In this document: positions 26,304 to 34,455 of the stretch, in pieces | Layout of the letters: every line of letters starts with the position of its first letter | Numbering within the stretch: the first letter of the stretch is position 1 | Source of the DNA: Anaerolineales bacterium UBA5797 | GTDB taxonomy: Bacteria; Chloroflexota; Anaerolineae; Anaerolineales; Villigracilaceae | Assembly: GCA_002418205.1 (NCBI GenBank) | Contig: DIDP01000056.1 | Span: 22,722 to 86,721, forward strand | DNA: 64,000 nucleotides | Direction of reading: 5' to 3' | Position numbers and translations under genes: made by a program | Notes under the pieces: model-generated | Told to the model about the DNA's origin: nothing | What the model saw: only the letters and a program-made list of their open reading frames with translations | Database searches by the model: none

Positions 26304-26663
26304 ATGATCTATAACGATGAAGAAGCCCGCAAAGACGCTGAGTCCATCGGGATGACCGTCTATTATGTCTTTCTGCTCAAAAAGGGACCAACGTGGACTC
26401 CGGACGAGACGCCGGAGGTCAATGCCCTGCAGGAGGCGCATCTGGCAAACTATCGCCGTCTGGCAGAGATGGGGAAGTTGGTACTCACGGGTCCTTTCCT
26501 AGATTCATTTCAATTGAGCGGTGAAATGCGCGGCATGGGGGTGTTGCGAGCCGACTCCTATGAAGAAGCATTTGAATTGATCAGCACTGACCCAATGGTC
26601 AAGGCAAACCGCCTGACGTTTGAGTTGCATGCCTGGATGATCAAAAAGGGCATGCTTCCATAA
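26304..26663 (+). CDS. YCII-related domain protein
   Basis: The 119-residue protein has the YciI ferredoxin-like fold pattern: YYVFLLKKG, then HLANYRRLAEMGKLVLTGPF with the conserved His, and DSYEEAFELISTDPMVKANR with the Asp-Pro. The YciI His-Asp pair suggests possible acid-base catalysis, but activities are poorly known. The start is set by the consensus AAAGGAGGAG just upstream of the ATG at 26304; an upstream frame from 26253 lies in the hairpin. It is followed by a promoter for the next gene. Confidence 0.8.
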   Translation: MIYNDEEARKDAESIGMTVYYVFLLKKGPTWTPDETPEVNALQEAHLANYRRLAEMGKLVLTGPFLDSFQLSGEMRGMGVLRADSYEEAFELISTDPMVKANRLTFELHAWMIKKGMLP

Positions 26664-26682
26664 AAACTTTAATGTAAACATC

Positions 26683-26724
26683 TTGACTTAAATGGATGCG
26701 CGGTTAAAATAGAACATGCGTTCT
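26683..26724 (+). promoter_or_regulatory. Promoter with LexA-like operator at the transcription start
   Basis: TTGACT (26683-26688), a 16-base spacer and TAAAAT (26705-26710) form a good promoter. AGAACATGCGTTCT (26711-26724) follows immediately. It is a perfect dyad containing GAAC-N4-GTTC, the core of the Gram-positive/actinobacterial LexA box. A repressor there would block initiation. Confidence 0.6.
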
Positions 26725-26743
26725 AGTTATAAAAGGAGGACGG

Positions 26744-27550
26744 ATGTCTGATACCAATCATCGATTCCCGCTGGCATTGGAGGCGCTTGCCGAACTCAAG
26801 ATGGAGATGCAAGCATCGTCCTCTGGATCCTCTACGCCTCAGGCGAAGCCGATGCCCGCCGCGCCATCCCTGAACAGTGTCCTGTCTGAGATCGGTCCGC
26901 TACCGCGTGAGGCGTTATTCCTTGGCATTGCATCAGATGGCTTGCCCGTACTCTTGAACCTGCATGATCCATTGCCGGGACCCCTGCTGGTCACCGCAGA
27001 TGCAGGCGCGGGAAAAACAATCTTCCTGCAAACCATCGCACAATCACTGGTCCACACTCACAACCCGGAGGATGTGCAATATGGTGTGATCACAAAATAT
27101 CCGGAGGAGTGGGAGGGTGTGAAACAAACCGGGCATTGTGTTGGGATTTTCCCCACATTCCATAACAGTGCCCAGGATTTCATCCTCTCGCTGGCCTCCT
27201 GGGCACATGAAAATAAAAACCCGAGGCAGGCCATTCTGTTGATGATCGATGATCTCGAAGAAGTTGCAAGGCTGGACTTTGATACCGTGCAGAATCTGCG
27301 CTGGCTCTTGTTGCGCGGCCCGGCGAGACGGGTGTGGCCGGTCATCACGATGAACGCGGAGAGATATGGTCAGGTCCTCGCATGGATCCCGGGCTTTCGG
27401 ACAAGGATCTTTGGTCGGATAAAGGATGGGCGCGTCGCCGGGGCGCTGGGCGGGGACAAGGCCTCAGCGTTCGATACGCTTGAGCCGCGGGTTCAGTTTT
27501 CCCTGCGCGAGAGCGAAAATTGGATCCGCTTTTGGCTGGCAGTTTGCTAG
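26744..27550 (+). CDS. FtsK/HerA-like P-loop ATPase domain protein, putative SOS gene
   Basis: The 268-residue protein has a Walker A in LLVTADAGAGKTIFLQTIAQ (about residues 82-100) and a Walker B in ILLMIDDLEE (about 165-174). An arginine-finger-like RGPARRVWPVITMN follows. It resembles the motor domain of FtsK/SpoIIIE-type ATPases but lacks membrane helices and the gamma domain and is much shorter. The disordered first 50 residues are Ser/Pro-rich. AAAGGAGGA is the ribosome site. The GAAC-N4-GTTC dyad at its start site suggests DNA-damage control. It could be an accessory DNA translocase or a regulator; the function is unknown. Confidence 0.6.
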   Translation: MSDTNHRFPLALEALAELKMEMQASSSGSSTPQAKPMPAAPSLNSVLSEIGPLPREALFLGIASDGLPVLLNLHDPLPGPLLVTADAGAGKTIFLQTIAQSLVHTHNPEDVQYGVITKYPEEWEGVKQTGHCVGIFPTFHNSAQDFILSLASWAHENKNPRQAILLMIDDLEEVARLDFDTVQNLRWLLLRGPARRVWPVITMNAERYGQVLAWIPGFRTRIFGRIKDGRVAGALGGDKASAFDTLEPRVQFSLRESENWIRFWLAVC

Positions 27551-27576
27551 CCGCGTTGTCCTGATTGTGCTAGAAT

Positions 27577-27737
27577 CTAGAGGTGTATGCATGAAGTTTG
27601 GCGGTCCGGCAACAGAGGGAATCTTGTTTCACTTCCTGGCGCCTGGGTGTCTGTGATCCCCGTAATCATGCACAATCGATCCGTTCTGCCAGGTGGTTGC
27701 TTCACTCCCTGGCGCACACTCAGGAGATGAGGAATTT
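27577..27737 (+). promoter_or_regulatory. Long 5' leader of the RRM gene
   Basis: A TAGAAT at 27571-27576 could be the -10 of a leader of about 155 bases. It contains a 21-codon frame starting at the ATG at 27591 (MKFGGPATEG..) and two near-copies of TTCACT-CCTGGCGC (about 27628 and 27700). Bacterial RRM proteins are often controlled post-transcriptionally through such leaders; here that is inference. Confidence 0.35.
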
Positions 27738-28067
27738 ATGGAAGCGAAACTCTATGTTGGAAACCTGCCGTACACCACAGTGGATGCTGACCTGCAGACC
27801 CTGTTCTCACAGGCTGGCACCGTGAAGTCTGCGCAGGTGATCAAGGACCGCGAAAGTGGACGCTCAAAGGGCTTTGGCTTTGTTGAGATGTCCTCGCCGG
27901 ATGAAGCCAATGCCGCGATCAATATGTTCCACGGCAAAGACTTCAACGGACGTCCGCTCACTGTCAATCTCGCCCGCCCACGCGAAGACCGCCCTGGTGG
28001 CGGTGGCTTTCGTCGTGGCGGAGGTGATCGCAGGCGCGACAGCGGTGATCGTAGAAACGAGTTCTAA
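27738..28067 (+). CDS. RRM-type RNA-binding protein
   Basis: The 109-residue protein is a single RNA-recognition motif with RNP2 LYVGNLPY (residues 5-12) and RNP1 KGFGFVEM (about 46-53). A glycine/arginine-rich tail (GGGGFRRGGGDRRR) follows. This is the layout of cyanobacterial and Chloroflexota Rbp proteins, which bind single-stranded RNA and are often cold-induced. The ATG at 27738 is preceded by AGGAGATGAGGA. A strong terminator follows, so the gene is monocistronic. Confidence 0.92.
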   Translation: MEAKLYVGNLPYTTVDADLQTLFSQAGTVKSAQVIKDRESGRSKGFGFVEMSSPDEANAAINMFHGKDFNGRPLTVNLARPREDRPGGGGFRRGGGDRRRDSGDRRNEF

Positions 28068-28084
28068 TTCGTTTTGAAGTTTGT

Positions 28085-28131
28085 AGTTTGAGCCAAATGG
28101 GCGGCGCCAACCATTTGGCTCAAACTGTTTT
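28085..28131 (+). terminator. Strong Rho-independent terminator
   Basis: AGTTTGAGCCAAATGG (28085-28100) pairs perfectly with its complement at 28111-28126 around a 10-base loop and is followed by GTTTT. It ends the RRM transcript and rules out the upstream start codons of the next gene. Confidence 0.92.
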
Positions 28132-28144
28132 ATGGGACAAATAC

Positions 28145-28603
28145 GTGCCTGAAAAAAAATTCATTCGGGAATATCGTGCGGAGGATTTCGATGCGGTGAC
28201 GATCCTGTGGCGGGTCGCGCGTGAGAAGACCCTGCCGGAATTTCAACAGGCAAAGGGGCATTTCTTCTACGAAGACCAGGGGTATTTTCGCGACCACATT
28301 TTGCAGAACGACAGGGTGTGGGTGGTGGAACTCGATGGCGTTCCGGCGGCTTTCATCGCAATGAAGGATGATTTTATAGACCATCTCTATGTTCATCCCG
28401 ATCATCAAGGGCGCGGGATCGGCAAAGTTCTGCTTGATTTCGCCAGGAGCCAGTCGCCGAATCATTTATGGCTTTACACTTTGCAGATCAACGTCAAAGC
28501 CCGCGCCTTCTATGAGAAGAACGGGTTCACCGCTGAAAAGTTCGGGATCAGCCCTCCGCCGGAGAACGAACCGGATGTGGAATATCATTGGCGGAAACGT
28601 TAA
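28145..28603 (+). CDS. GNAT-family N-acetyltransferase
   Basis: The 152-residue protein has the acetyl-CoA-binding GNAT core: strand and motif A DHLYVHPDHQGRGIGKVLLDFA (V-x-x-x-x-Q-G-x-G), then LYTLQINVKARAFYEKNGF. This is the usual motif B for small-molecule or protein N-terminal acetyltransferases. Longer frames begin at 28088 or 28097, but those codons lie inside the terminator stem, so I start at the GTG at 28145. No clear ribosome site is present. The acceptor is unknown. Confidence 0.82.
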   Translation: MPEKKFIREYRAEDFDAVTILWRVAREKTLPEFQQAKGHFFYEDQGYFRDHILQNDRVWVVELDGVPAAFIAMKDDFIDHLYVHPDHQGRGIGKVLLDFARSQSPNHLWLYTLQINVKARAFYEKNGFTAEKFGISPPPENEPDVEYHWRKR

Positions 28604-28654
28604 TTCTGGATGTGTAATTCGGGAATCGCATTTTACGTATTGCCCATTCCGTTT

Positions 28655-28660
28655 TAGAAT
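28655..28660 (+). promoter_or_regulatory. -10 element of a probable leaderless alr transcript
   Basis: TAGAAT ends six bases before the ATG at 28667. No Shine-Dalgarno sequence is visible. TTTTAC at 28631-28636, 18 bases upstream, may be the -35. Confidence 0.5.
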
Positions 28661-28666
28661 TTGTTC

Positions 28667-29776
28667 ATGCCTGAAAATATTCGACCAGTCTACATCGAAA
28701 TAGATCTCCCTCGACTCAGAAAAAATATCGAAGCGATCCGTCAGCATGTAGGTGCGGCAAAGATCATGCCGATGATCAAAGCCAATGCCTATGGCCACGG
28801 CGTGGACGGGGTGGCGCCTTACATCGAGCCGTATGTGGATTACTTCGGCGTCGCGATCGTCGAAGAGGGGATTCATCTGCGCAACCTGGGCATCACAAAA
28901 CCGATCCTTGTGGCAGGCGGGACGCTTGCGGAACAAGTTCCGTATTTTGCGGAATATGACCTGACCCTGACCGGCTCATCCGTTGCATTACTGGATTCCG
29001 CTGATGAAGTTTCCCGTTCGACCGGGAAACGCATCAAGACTCACCTGAAATTTGATACCGGCATGGAAAGGGTGGGCGTCCACGAATATGAAGCGGAGTC
29101 ACTGATCGAAAGATCGGCAGCGTGTAGTCATTTGGACATTGAAGGGATCTACACCCATCTTGCCAACTCTGAAGTCCCAGATAAAAAATATTCCAGTTTG
29201 CAATTGGAACGTTTTCACGAAGTCCTTGACATTTACAACAGGAGAAGCATCCCGGTGCCTCCATTGAGACACGTTTGTAACTCGGGCGGAATTTTGACTC
29301 TGCCAGAGGCGCATTTCGACATGGTGCGTCCGGGCATCATGTTCTATGGGGTATACCCGGGGAAGGAGATGGAGAGGGTCGTTGAGGTAAAACCTGCCGC
29401 CACCTGGCACGCGCGCGTTTCCTATTCGAAGCGGACGCGGCCGGGGCGGCCGGTCAGCTATGGGTCGTTGTGGCAGGCTGAAGTTGAGACGCGAATCGTC
29501 ACGATCCCATGCGGCTATGCGGACGGTTATTTCCGTCGCATGACAAACCGGGCGCAGGTGGAGATCCGCGGAAAACGATATCCGCAAGTGGGGCGCATCT
29601 GCATGGATCAATTCATGGTGGATGTTGGCGACGAGGAGGTGCAGGTCGGCGAGGATGTGGTCCTGCTCGGCGGCGGGATCAGCGCGGAGGACCTGGCAGA
29701 GTGGACGGGCACGAACGAATACGAAGTGCTGACGAACATCAGCGCGCGCGTGCCGCGCGTGTATGTCGGTGAGTGA
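28667..29776 (+). CDS. alr: Alanine racemase
   Basis: The 369-residue PLP enzyme converts L- and D-alanine for peptidoglycan. The PLP lysine is Lys38 in MIKANAYGHG, the second-face tyrosine lies in CGYADGYFRR, and the C-terminal signature RICMDQFMVDVG is intact. The start at 28667 fits the conserved N-terminus (RPVYIEIDLPRLRKN). There is no ribosome site and a -10 hexamer lies six bases upstream, so the message is probably leaderless. It heads an envelope-related gene run with lspA 34 bases downstream. Confidence 0.95.
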   Translation: MPENIRPVYIEIDLPRLRKNIEAIRQHVGAAKIMPMIKANAYGHGVDGVAPYIEPYVDYFGVAIVEEGIHLRNLGITKPILVAGGTLAEQVPYFAEYDLTLTGSSVALLDSADEVSRSTGKRIKTHLKFDTGMERVGVHEYEAESLIERSAACSHLDIEGIYTHLANSEVPDKKYSSLQLERFHEVLDIYNRRSIPVPPLRHVCNSGGILTLPEAHFDMVRPGIMFYGVYPGKEMERVVEVKPAATWHARVSYSKRTRPGRPVSYGSLWQAEVETRIVTIPCGYADGYFRRMTNRAQVEIRGKRYPQVGRICMDQFMVDVGDEEVQVGEDVVLLGGGISAEDLAEWTGTNEYEVLTNISARVPRVYVGE

Positions 29777-29810
29777 TGGTAGAATGGGGCGATTTCCTTT
29801 GAGGTGAACC

Positions 29811-30353
29811 GTGAAAAATTTATTTCATAGATATTGGCAGATCGCAACGATCGCGATGGCGATCGTTATACTGGATCAATGGACGAAGGAGCTTGTACGG
29901 ACACACATCCCTTTGAGCGGCTCCTGGCTGCCTGAATCGTTGGCATGGCTTTCCCCGTATGCGCGAATTGTTCACTGGTATAACACCGGCGCGGCGTTCG
30001 GCATGTTCAAGCAGGGGAGCATGGTATTCACTGTGCTTGCCTTCGTGGTGATCGGATTGATCCTGTATTACTATCCACAAGTGGAGAAGGCGGATTGGTC
30101 TTTGCGGATCGCGATGAGCATGCAGCTGGGTGGTGCAACCGGCAACCTGATCGACCGCCTGACCATCGGGCATGTGACCGATTTTATTTCGATCGGGAAA
30201 TTCCCGGTGTTCAATGTGGCGGATGCCAGCATCACCGTCGGGGCGGTGGTTCTTTTCCTGGGTGTCTGGATGATGGAAAGAGCCGAGAAGAAACAGCAAT
30301 CCACAGGGCAGGATCAGCCGAACGAATCTCCCAAAGAAGCGACAAGTGAGTGA
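29811..30353 (+). CDS. lspA: Lipoprotein signal peptidase (signal peptidase II)
   Basis: The 180-residue membrane protein has four helices and the LspA catalytic aspartates Asp124 (HVTDFI) and Asp138 (FNVADASI). It also has NTGAAFG and GNLIDR. It removes signal peptides from lipidated prolipoproteins in the cytoplasmic membrane, acting after Lgt, whose gene is at 45001 in this window. The start is a GTG at 29811 with GAGGTG upstream. The last 35 residues are a charged extension. It overlaps the next gene by 8 bases. Confidence 0.95.
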   Translation: MKNLFHRYWQIATIAMAIVILDQWTKELVRTHIPLSGSWLPESLAWLSPYARIVHWYNTGAAFGMFKQGSMVFTVLAFVVIGLILYYYPQVEKADWSLRIAMSMQLGGATGNLIDRLTIGHVTDFISIGKFPVFNVADASITVGAVVLFLGVWMMERAEKKQQSTGQDQPNESPKEATSE

Positions 30354-31266
30354 CCGTGTTCTGACTTTCGATTTCGATCATGAAACTCCTGAGCGGCTCG
30401 ATAAATTCCTGGTCGGGCAGTTGCAGGAGTTTTCGCGTTCGCGCATCCAGGGTTTGATCGCAGACGGTTTTGTGGACGTAAACGGTCGCGCCGCCCGGAA
30501 GTCTGGTCAAACACTGGAGAGCGGATTCAAGGTGACGGTCCGGATCCCGCCAGTCGAACCGACGGACCTGATCCCCGAGGATATTCCGTTGAACGTCCTC
30601 TTCGAGAATGAAGATGTGATCGTGATCGATAAACCGTCCGGCATGGTGGTTCACCCCGCGGCTGGTCATTCATCGGGAACCCTTGTCAACGCTGTGTTGG
30701 GATACGACCCGGAGATCGAAGGCATCGGTGGTGAAGAGCGCCCGGGGGTTGTGCATCGGCTTGACAAGGAAACTTCCGGTTTGATCCTGATCGCCAAAAA
30801 CGAACGCGCCCATCGCTGGCTGCAGGAGCAGTTCCGCCTGCGGAAGGTGGAGAAAACCTACCTTGCCCTCGTGGACGGCAAACCGCCGACGCCCGCCGGT
30901 CGGGTGGAAACCTACATCGGGCGCGACCCGGGTCATCGCAAGCGGATGGCGAATGTTTCGGAGAGCCGCGGGCGTGAAGCGATCTCGGAATACCGTACGG
31001 TCGAGGAGTTCAAAGATCATACCCTGCTTGAGTTTCATCCTCTTACCGGGCGCACGCATCAGATCCGTTTGCATTGCGCATTTCTGAAGTGCCCGATCGT
31101 GGGGGATGAGGTGTATGGGAGGAGAAAACCAACTGTGGAGATCGAGAGACATTTTTTACATGCGCATCGGTTGAAGATCATCCTCCTCGGAGAGACAAAG
31201 CAGAGAGCCTTTGAGTCCCCGTTGCCCGAAGAATTGGAGCAGGTTCTAAAATCCTTAAGAGGTTAA
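30346..31266 (+). CDS. RluD/RluA-family 23S rRNA pseudouridine synthase
   Basis: The 306-residue protein has an N-terminal S4 RNA-binding domain (residues 15-75) and a pseudouridine synthase core. The catalytic Asp140 lies in the family motif HRLDKETSG. The downstream LTGRTHQIRLH motif is also present. It isomerises uridines in structured rRNA. The start is a GTG at 30346 overlapping the end of lspA, a pairing common in bacteria that suggests translational coupling. It is followed immediately by the histidine phosphatase gene. Confidence 0.93.
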   Translation: MSDRVLTFDFDHETPERLDKFLVGQLQEFSRSRIQGLIADGFVDVNGRAARKSGQTLESGFKVTVRIPPVEPTDLIPEDIPLNVLFENEDVIVIDKPSGMVVHPAAGHSSGTLVNAVLGYDPEIEGIGGEERPGVVHRLDKETSGLILIAKNERAHRWLQEQFRLRKVEKTYLALVDGKPPTPAGRVETYIGRDPGHRKRMANVSESRGREAISEYRTVEEFKDHTLLEFHPLTGRTHQIRLHCAFLKCPIVGDEVYGRRKPTVEIERHFLHAHRLKIILLGETKQRAFESPLPEELEQVLKSLRG

Positions 31267-31836
31267 ATGGCCGGGAAGCACCTGATCCTCGTAAAGCATT
31301 CCATCCCTGTGATCGTTGAAAATTTGCCAGCGCGCGAATGGCGGCTTTCCAGTGAAGGACGTTCGCGTGCTCTGAAGCTGACTGGTCAATTGTCCGTGTA
31401 CTCGCCGGAGGTCATTATTTCCAGCAATGAACCCAAGGCAATGGAAACTGCTGAAATTCTTGCAAGGGAATATGGTTTGAAGTTCCTTGTTGTGGATGGT
31501 TTGCATGAGCATGATCGTCGGAATGTACCCTTTCAATCCATGGAGGAATTTCGGCGTTCGGTCCGCCAGTTCTTCGAACGACCAAGGGAGCTTGTGTTTG
31601 GAAACGAAACGGCAGAACAATCCAACGACCGTTTTGCCAAAGCTGTCCACTCTGTGGTGGATTCCCATGAAGCGGAAACGATTGTGATTGTTTCGCACGG
31701 CACGGTCATTTCCCAATATGTGTCGCGGTTGGTCGGTTGCTCCGCTTATTCATTGTGGGAGGAGCTTGGATTGCCATCCTATGTTGTCCTTGATATGGAA
31801 AGAAAATTCCTACTAAAAAAAGCAACCAGCGTATAG
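31267..31836 (+). CDS. Histidine-phosphatase (phosphoglycerate-mutase-like) superfamily protein
   Basis: The 189-residue protein has the histidine-phosphatase fold. The catalytic region reads LVKHSIP (His11) where most members have RHG, and the second histidine is in IVSHGTVI. The unusual Lys-His-Ser in place of Arg-His-Gly makes the specificity unclear. It starts at the base after the pseudouridine synthase stop and is part of the same transcript. It may dephosphorylate small metabolites or proteins. Confidence 0.8.
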   Translation: MAGKHLILVKHSIPVIVENLPAREWRLSSEGRSRALKLTGQLSVYSPEVIISSNEPKAMETAEILAREYGLKFLVVDGLHEHDRRNVPFQSMEEFRRSVRQFFERPRELVFGNETAEQSNDRFAKAVHSVVDSHEAETIVIVSHGTVISQYVSRLVGCSAYSLWEELGLPSYVVLDMERKFLLKKATSV

Positions 31837-31844
31837 GAGATGAT

Positions 31845-32882
31845 ATGGAGTACATTGATCTGCGTTCCGATACAGTGACGAAGCCAACGCCGGAAATGCG
31901 CGAAGCAATGGCGGAGACTGAGGTGGGGGACGATGTTTTTCGTGACGATCCAACCGTCAACAGGCTGGAGGCGATGGCGGCTGAGAAAATGGGCAAGGAG
32001 GCAGCCATCTTTGTTCCATCGGGAACGATGGGAAATCTAATCGCATTGCTGGTCCACTGTCAGCGCGGCGACGAGGCGATCGTGGGGGACCGGTCTCATA
32101 TCTATTTGAACGAGGCGGGCGGGATGTCCGCATTGGGCGGCATCCAACCCTGCCCGATCCCGAATCAAAAAGACGGGACGCTTGCCCTCGTTGACATTCT
32201 CGCCTCCATCCGGACCGAGGATGTGCATCATCCCATCACACGTCTGATCTGCCTCGAGAACACGCAAAACATTTGCGGCGGCGTGCCGTTGACGCCCGAA
32301 TATACGCGCCAGGTTGGCAAACTGGCGCGGGACAATAATTTGAAATTACACATCGATGGTGCCCGTATCTTCAACGCGGCTGCTGCACAGAATGTGGATG
32401 TGAGGCACCTGGTTGAGCCTGCCCATTCCGTGATGTTCTGCCTGAGCAAGGGACTGGTCTCCCCGATCGGCTCCATGCTCGTGGGGTCACAAAAATTCAT
32501 TGACCGCGCCCGTCACATTCGCAAGATGCTGGGTGGAGGCATGCGCCAGGTGGGTGTTGTCGCTTCGGCCGGGATCATCTCGCTGGAGAAGATGACGGGT
32601 CGTTTGGCGGAAGATCATATCCGGGCGCGCAGGCTGGCTGATGGATTGCGCCAGATCAAGGGACTCCATGTGGACGACGGCTCGCCGTATTCGAACATGG
32701 TTTATTTCAACCTTGCAGATGAAGTCCGTATGGGTGCGAAGCAGGTTGCAGAAAAGATGAAGGATCTCGGCGTTTTGCTGGATGCCGATCATCCGCGGCG
32801 CTTCCGGTTGGTGACACATTACTGGGTGGATGATGATGCAGTGGAAAAAAGCATCCAGGCATTCAAAACAGTGCTCAGTTAA
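31845..32882 (+). CDS. ltaE: Low-specificity threonine aldolase
   Basis: The 345-residue PLP enzyme cleaves L-threonine or L-allo-threonine to glycine and acetaldehyde. It opens with the family hallmark IDLRSDTVTKPTPEMR and carries EVGDDVFRDDP, LHIDGARIFNAA and the PLP lysine Lys202 in CLSKGLVSP. The ATG at 31845 follows AGGAGAT. It is last in the alr-lspA run and ends at a bidirectional terminator. Confidence 0.93.
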   Translation: MEYIDLRSDTVTKPTPEMREAMAETEVGDDVFRDDPTVNRLEAMAAEKMGKEAAIFVPSGTMGNLIALLVHCQRGDEAIVGDRSHIYLNEAGGMSALGGIQPCPIPNQKDGTLALVDILASIRTEDVHHPITRLICLENTQNICGGVPLTPEYTRQVGKLARDNNLKLHIDGARIFNAAAAQNVDVRHLVEPAHSVMFCLSKGLVSPIGSMLVGSQKFIDRARHIRKMLGGGMRQVGVVASAGIISLEKMTGRLAEDHIRARRLADGLRQIKGLHVDDGSPYSNMVYFNLADEVRMGAKQVAEKMKDLGVLLDADHPRRFRLVTHYWVDDDAVEKSIQAFKTVLS

Positions 32883-32920
32883 AAAAAAACAGGACAGGCA
32901 TTTGCCTGTCCTGTCATTTT
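32883..32920. terminator. Bidirectional terminator between convergent genes
   Basis: ACAGGACAGGCA (32889-32900) and TGCCTGTCCTGT (32903-32914) form a near-continuous stem. A-run upstream and T-run downstream give U-tracts on both strands. It separates ltaE from the convergent diguanylate cyclase gene, whose stop overlaps it. Confidence 0.92.
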
Positions 32921-34455
32921 TCATCCCAGTGGTCAGCCGCCGGTTCGACCTGGTTGCGTCCGCGCTCTTTTGCAACGTACAGCCTTTTATCTGCAAGATC
33001 GATCAGGCGGTAGATCTCATCCGCCTCCTGTGGGAAGACGGCGATCCCCTGGCTCACCGTGGGGATCGGAACCGTCTGTTGATCGCGGTCTTCCACGCGA
33101 ATAGTTGTCATTGTATGGGCTATTCTGCGTGAGATCTCGTTCGCCTGTTTTCCGCTCGCGCCGGGCAGGGAAATGATGAATTCCTCTCCACCCCAGCGAC
33201 CGACCGCGTCCGTTTGTTTGATGTGCTGTTTGATCGCCACACATAGCGAGTGCAAAATACGGTCCCCCACCAGATGCCCAAAGGTGTCGTTGTATTGTTT
33301 GAAGTAGTCGATATCCAGCATGATCAGGCTGAGCGTGGAGTTGCTTTTCAGTGCCTCGGCTGATTGATCGGCAAGCCGTTTCAAAAAGTATCCGTGGTTA
33401 AAGACACCGGTCATGCTGTCGAGACGGGCTTGTTCCTCCACCTGGGCATGGCGGATGGTGTTATCTAGGGCAAGGGTCACATGTTGACCGAGGCTGGAGA
33501 GCAGTTCAAGGTCGCCCCGGTCGAACGCGTTGGGGCTGTAGGAGGCAAGCGCGAGGATACCCGTTACATTGGGGGCGCTAAGCGGCACGCCGATCCAGGA
33601 CAGGCTGGTTTTTTCCCTTCCCATGATGAAATTTTCGATGCCTTCCAGCCGGATCTCCTCCCGCATATCCGGCAGGAACAGTTCCTTCTGATTTTTTATG
33701 ACCCAGCCTGAAAGTGAGCCTTTGAGCGGCACGCGCGTCCCGTTGTAATACTCGCCATCATCGTAGAAGAGAGGCAGTTCGATCTCATCGTTCTGGCAAA
33801 TGCCGATAAAGAACGTATCAGCCTCAAGGGTGTCCCGGATCGTCAAATCCAAAAGGGAGATGGTCCGTTCGGTATCCAGTGACTGCATGATCTGGCGGCT
33901 GACCCGGTTGATCGTTTCCAGCCTATGGATCTGCTGTTGGGTTGTGAATTTGATCCGGATGATGGCTTCCATGACGACCACGGAGATAATGATCGGAGCA
34001 AGGTATTCCAGATAGGATTCGATGTTCACGAGTCCCGGTAAACTTTGAGGCAGGCTGATCGCCAGGATGCCAAACAGTGAAACATAGGCATAAAAGCGGC
34101 CTGAGATCGTGGCGATCACCAATACGCCGAAAATTATCAGGACATGAAGAAGTTCCCCGGAATGTTCCGGCAGGATGAACGTGAGACTCCCGAGTGCAAA
34201 GCCGGTCACCAGGGCATTTGCGATGCGGTAGGAACTCCGGTGAATGGCAAAGCGGATGACCAGAAAGTGGTTGAGCAAAATGTAAATAATGCCCGCGAAC
34301 GAATATGTGATCAGGATGACATTTGTTGACGACCGGCTGATGATATCGTCCAGAACAATGCCGAGGAACGTGACCACCGATGCGAAGGTGAAAGGCATGA
34401 TAAAACGCCGTATCTCGAGGGGCGTAAAAGGTGTAATGGGTTTCTTTGTTTTCAT
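32914..34455 (-). CDS. Membrane GAF-GGDEF diguanylate cyclase
   Basis: The 513-residue protein has about six membrane helices in its first 170 residues and a GAF domain (about 180-335). The GGDEF domain (340-495) has the active-site motif GGEEF at 422-426 and the metal region LDIDYFKQYNDTFGH. It should make c-di-GMP. The inhibitory I-site normally reads RxxD five residues before GGEEF; here it is KQTD, so product inhibition may be weak. It overlaps the upstream HD-GYP gene by 4 bases, so synthesis and breakdown enzymes are translated together. Confidence 0.92.
   Translation of the reverse strand: MKTKKPITPFTPLEIRRFIMPFTFASVVTFLGIVLDDIISRSSTNVILITYSFAGIIYILLNHFLVIRFAIHRSSYRIANALVTGFALGSLTFILPEHSGELLHVLIIFGVLVIATISGRFYAYVSLFGILAISLPQSLPGLVNIESYLEYLAPIIISVVVMEAIIRIKFTTQQQIHRLETINRVSRQIMQSLDTERTISLLDLTIRDTLEADTFFIGICQNDEIELPLFYDDGEYYNGTRVPLKGSLSGWVIKNQKELFLPDMREEIRLEGIENFIMGREKTSLSWIGVPLSAPNVTGILALASYSPNAFDRGDLELLSSLGQHVTLALDNTIRHAQVEEQARLDSMTGVFNHGYFLKRLADQSAEALKSNSTLSLIMLDIDYFKQYNDTFGHLVGDRILHSLCVAIKQHIKQTDAVGRWGGEEFIISLPGASGKQANEISRRIAHTMTTIRVEDRDQQTVPIPTVSQGIAVFPQEADEIYRLIDLADKRLYVAKERGRNQVEPAADHWDEK

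Noticed and set aside
28088..28144. Longer N-terminus of the GNAT protein
   Set aside because: The extra codons lie inside the 16-bp terminator of the RRM gene and are unlike GNAT N-termini.
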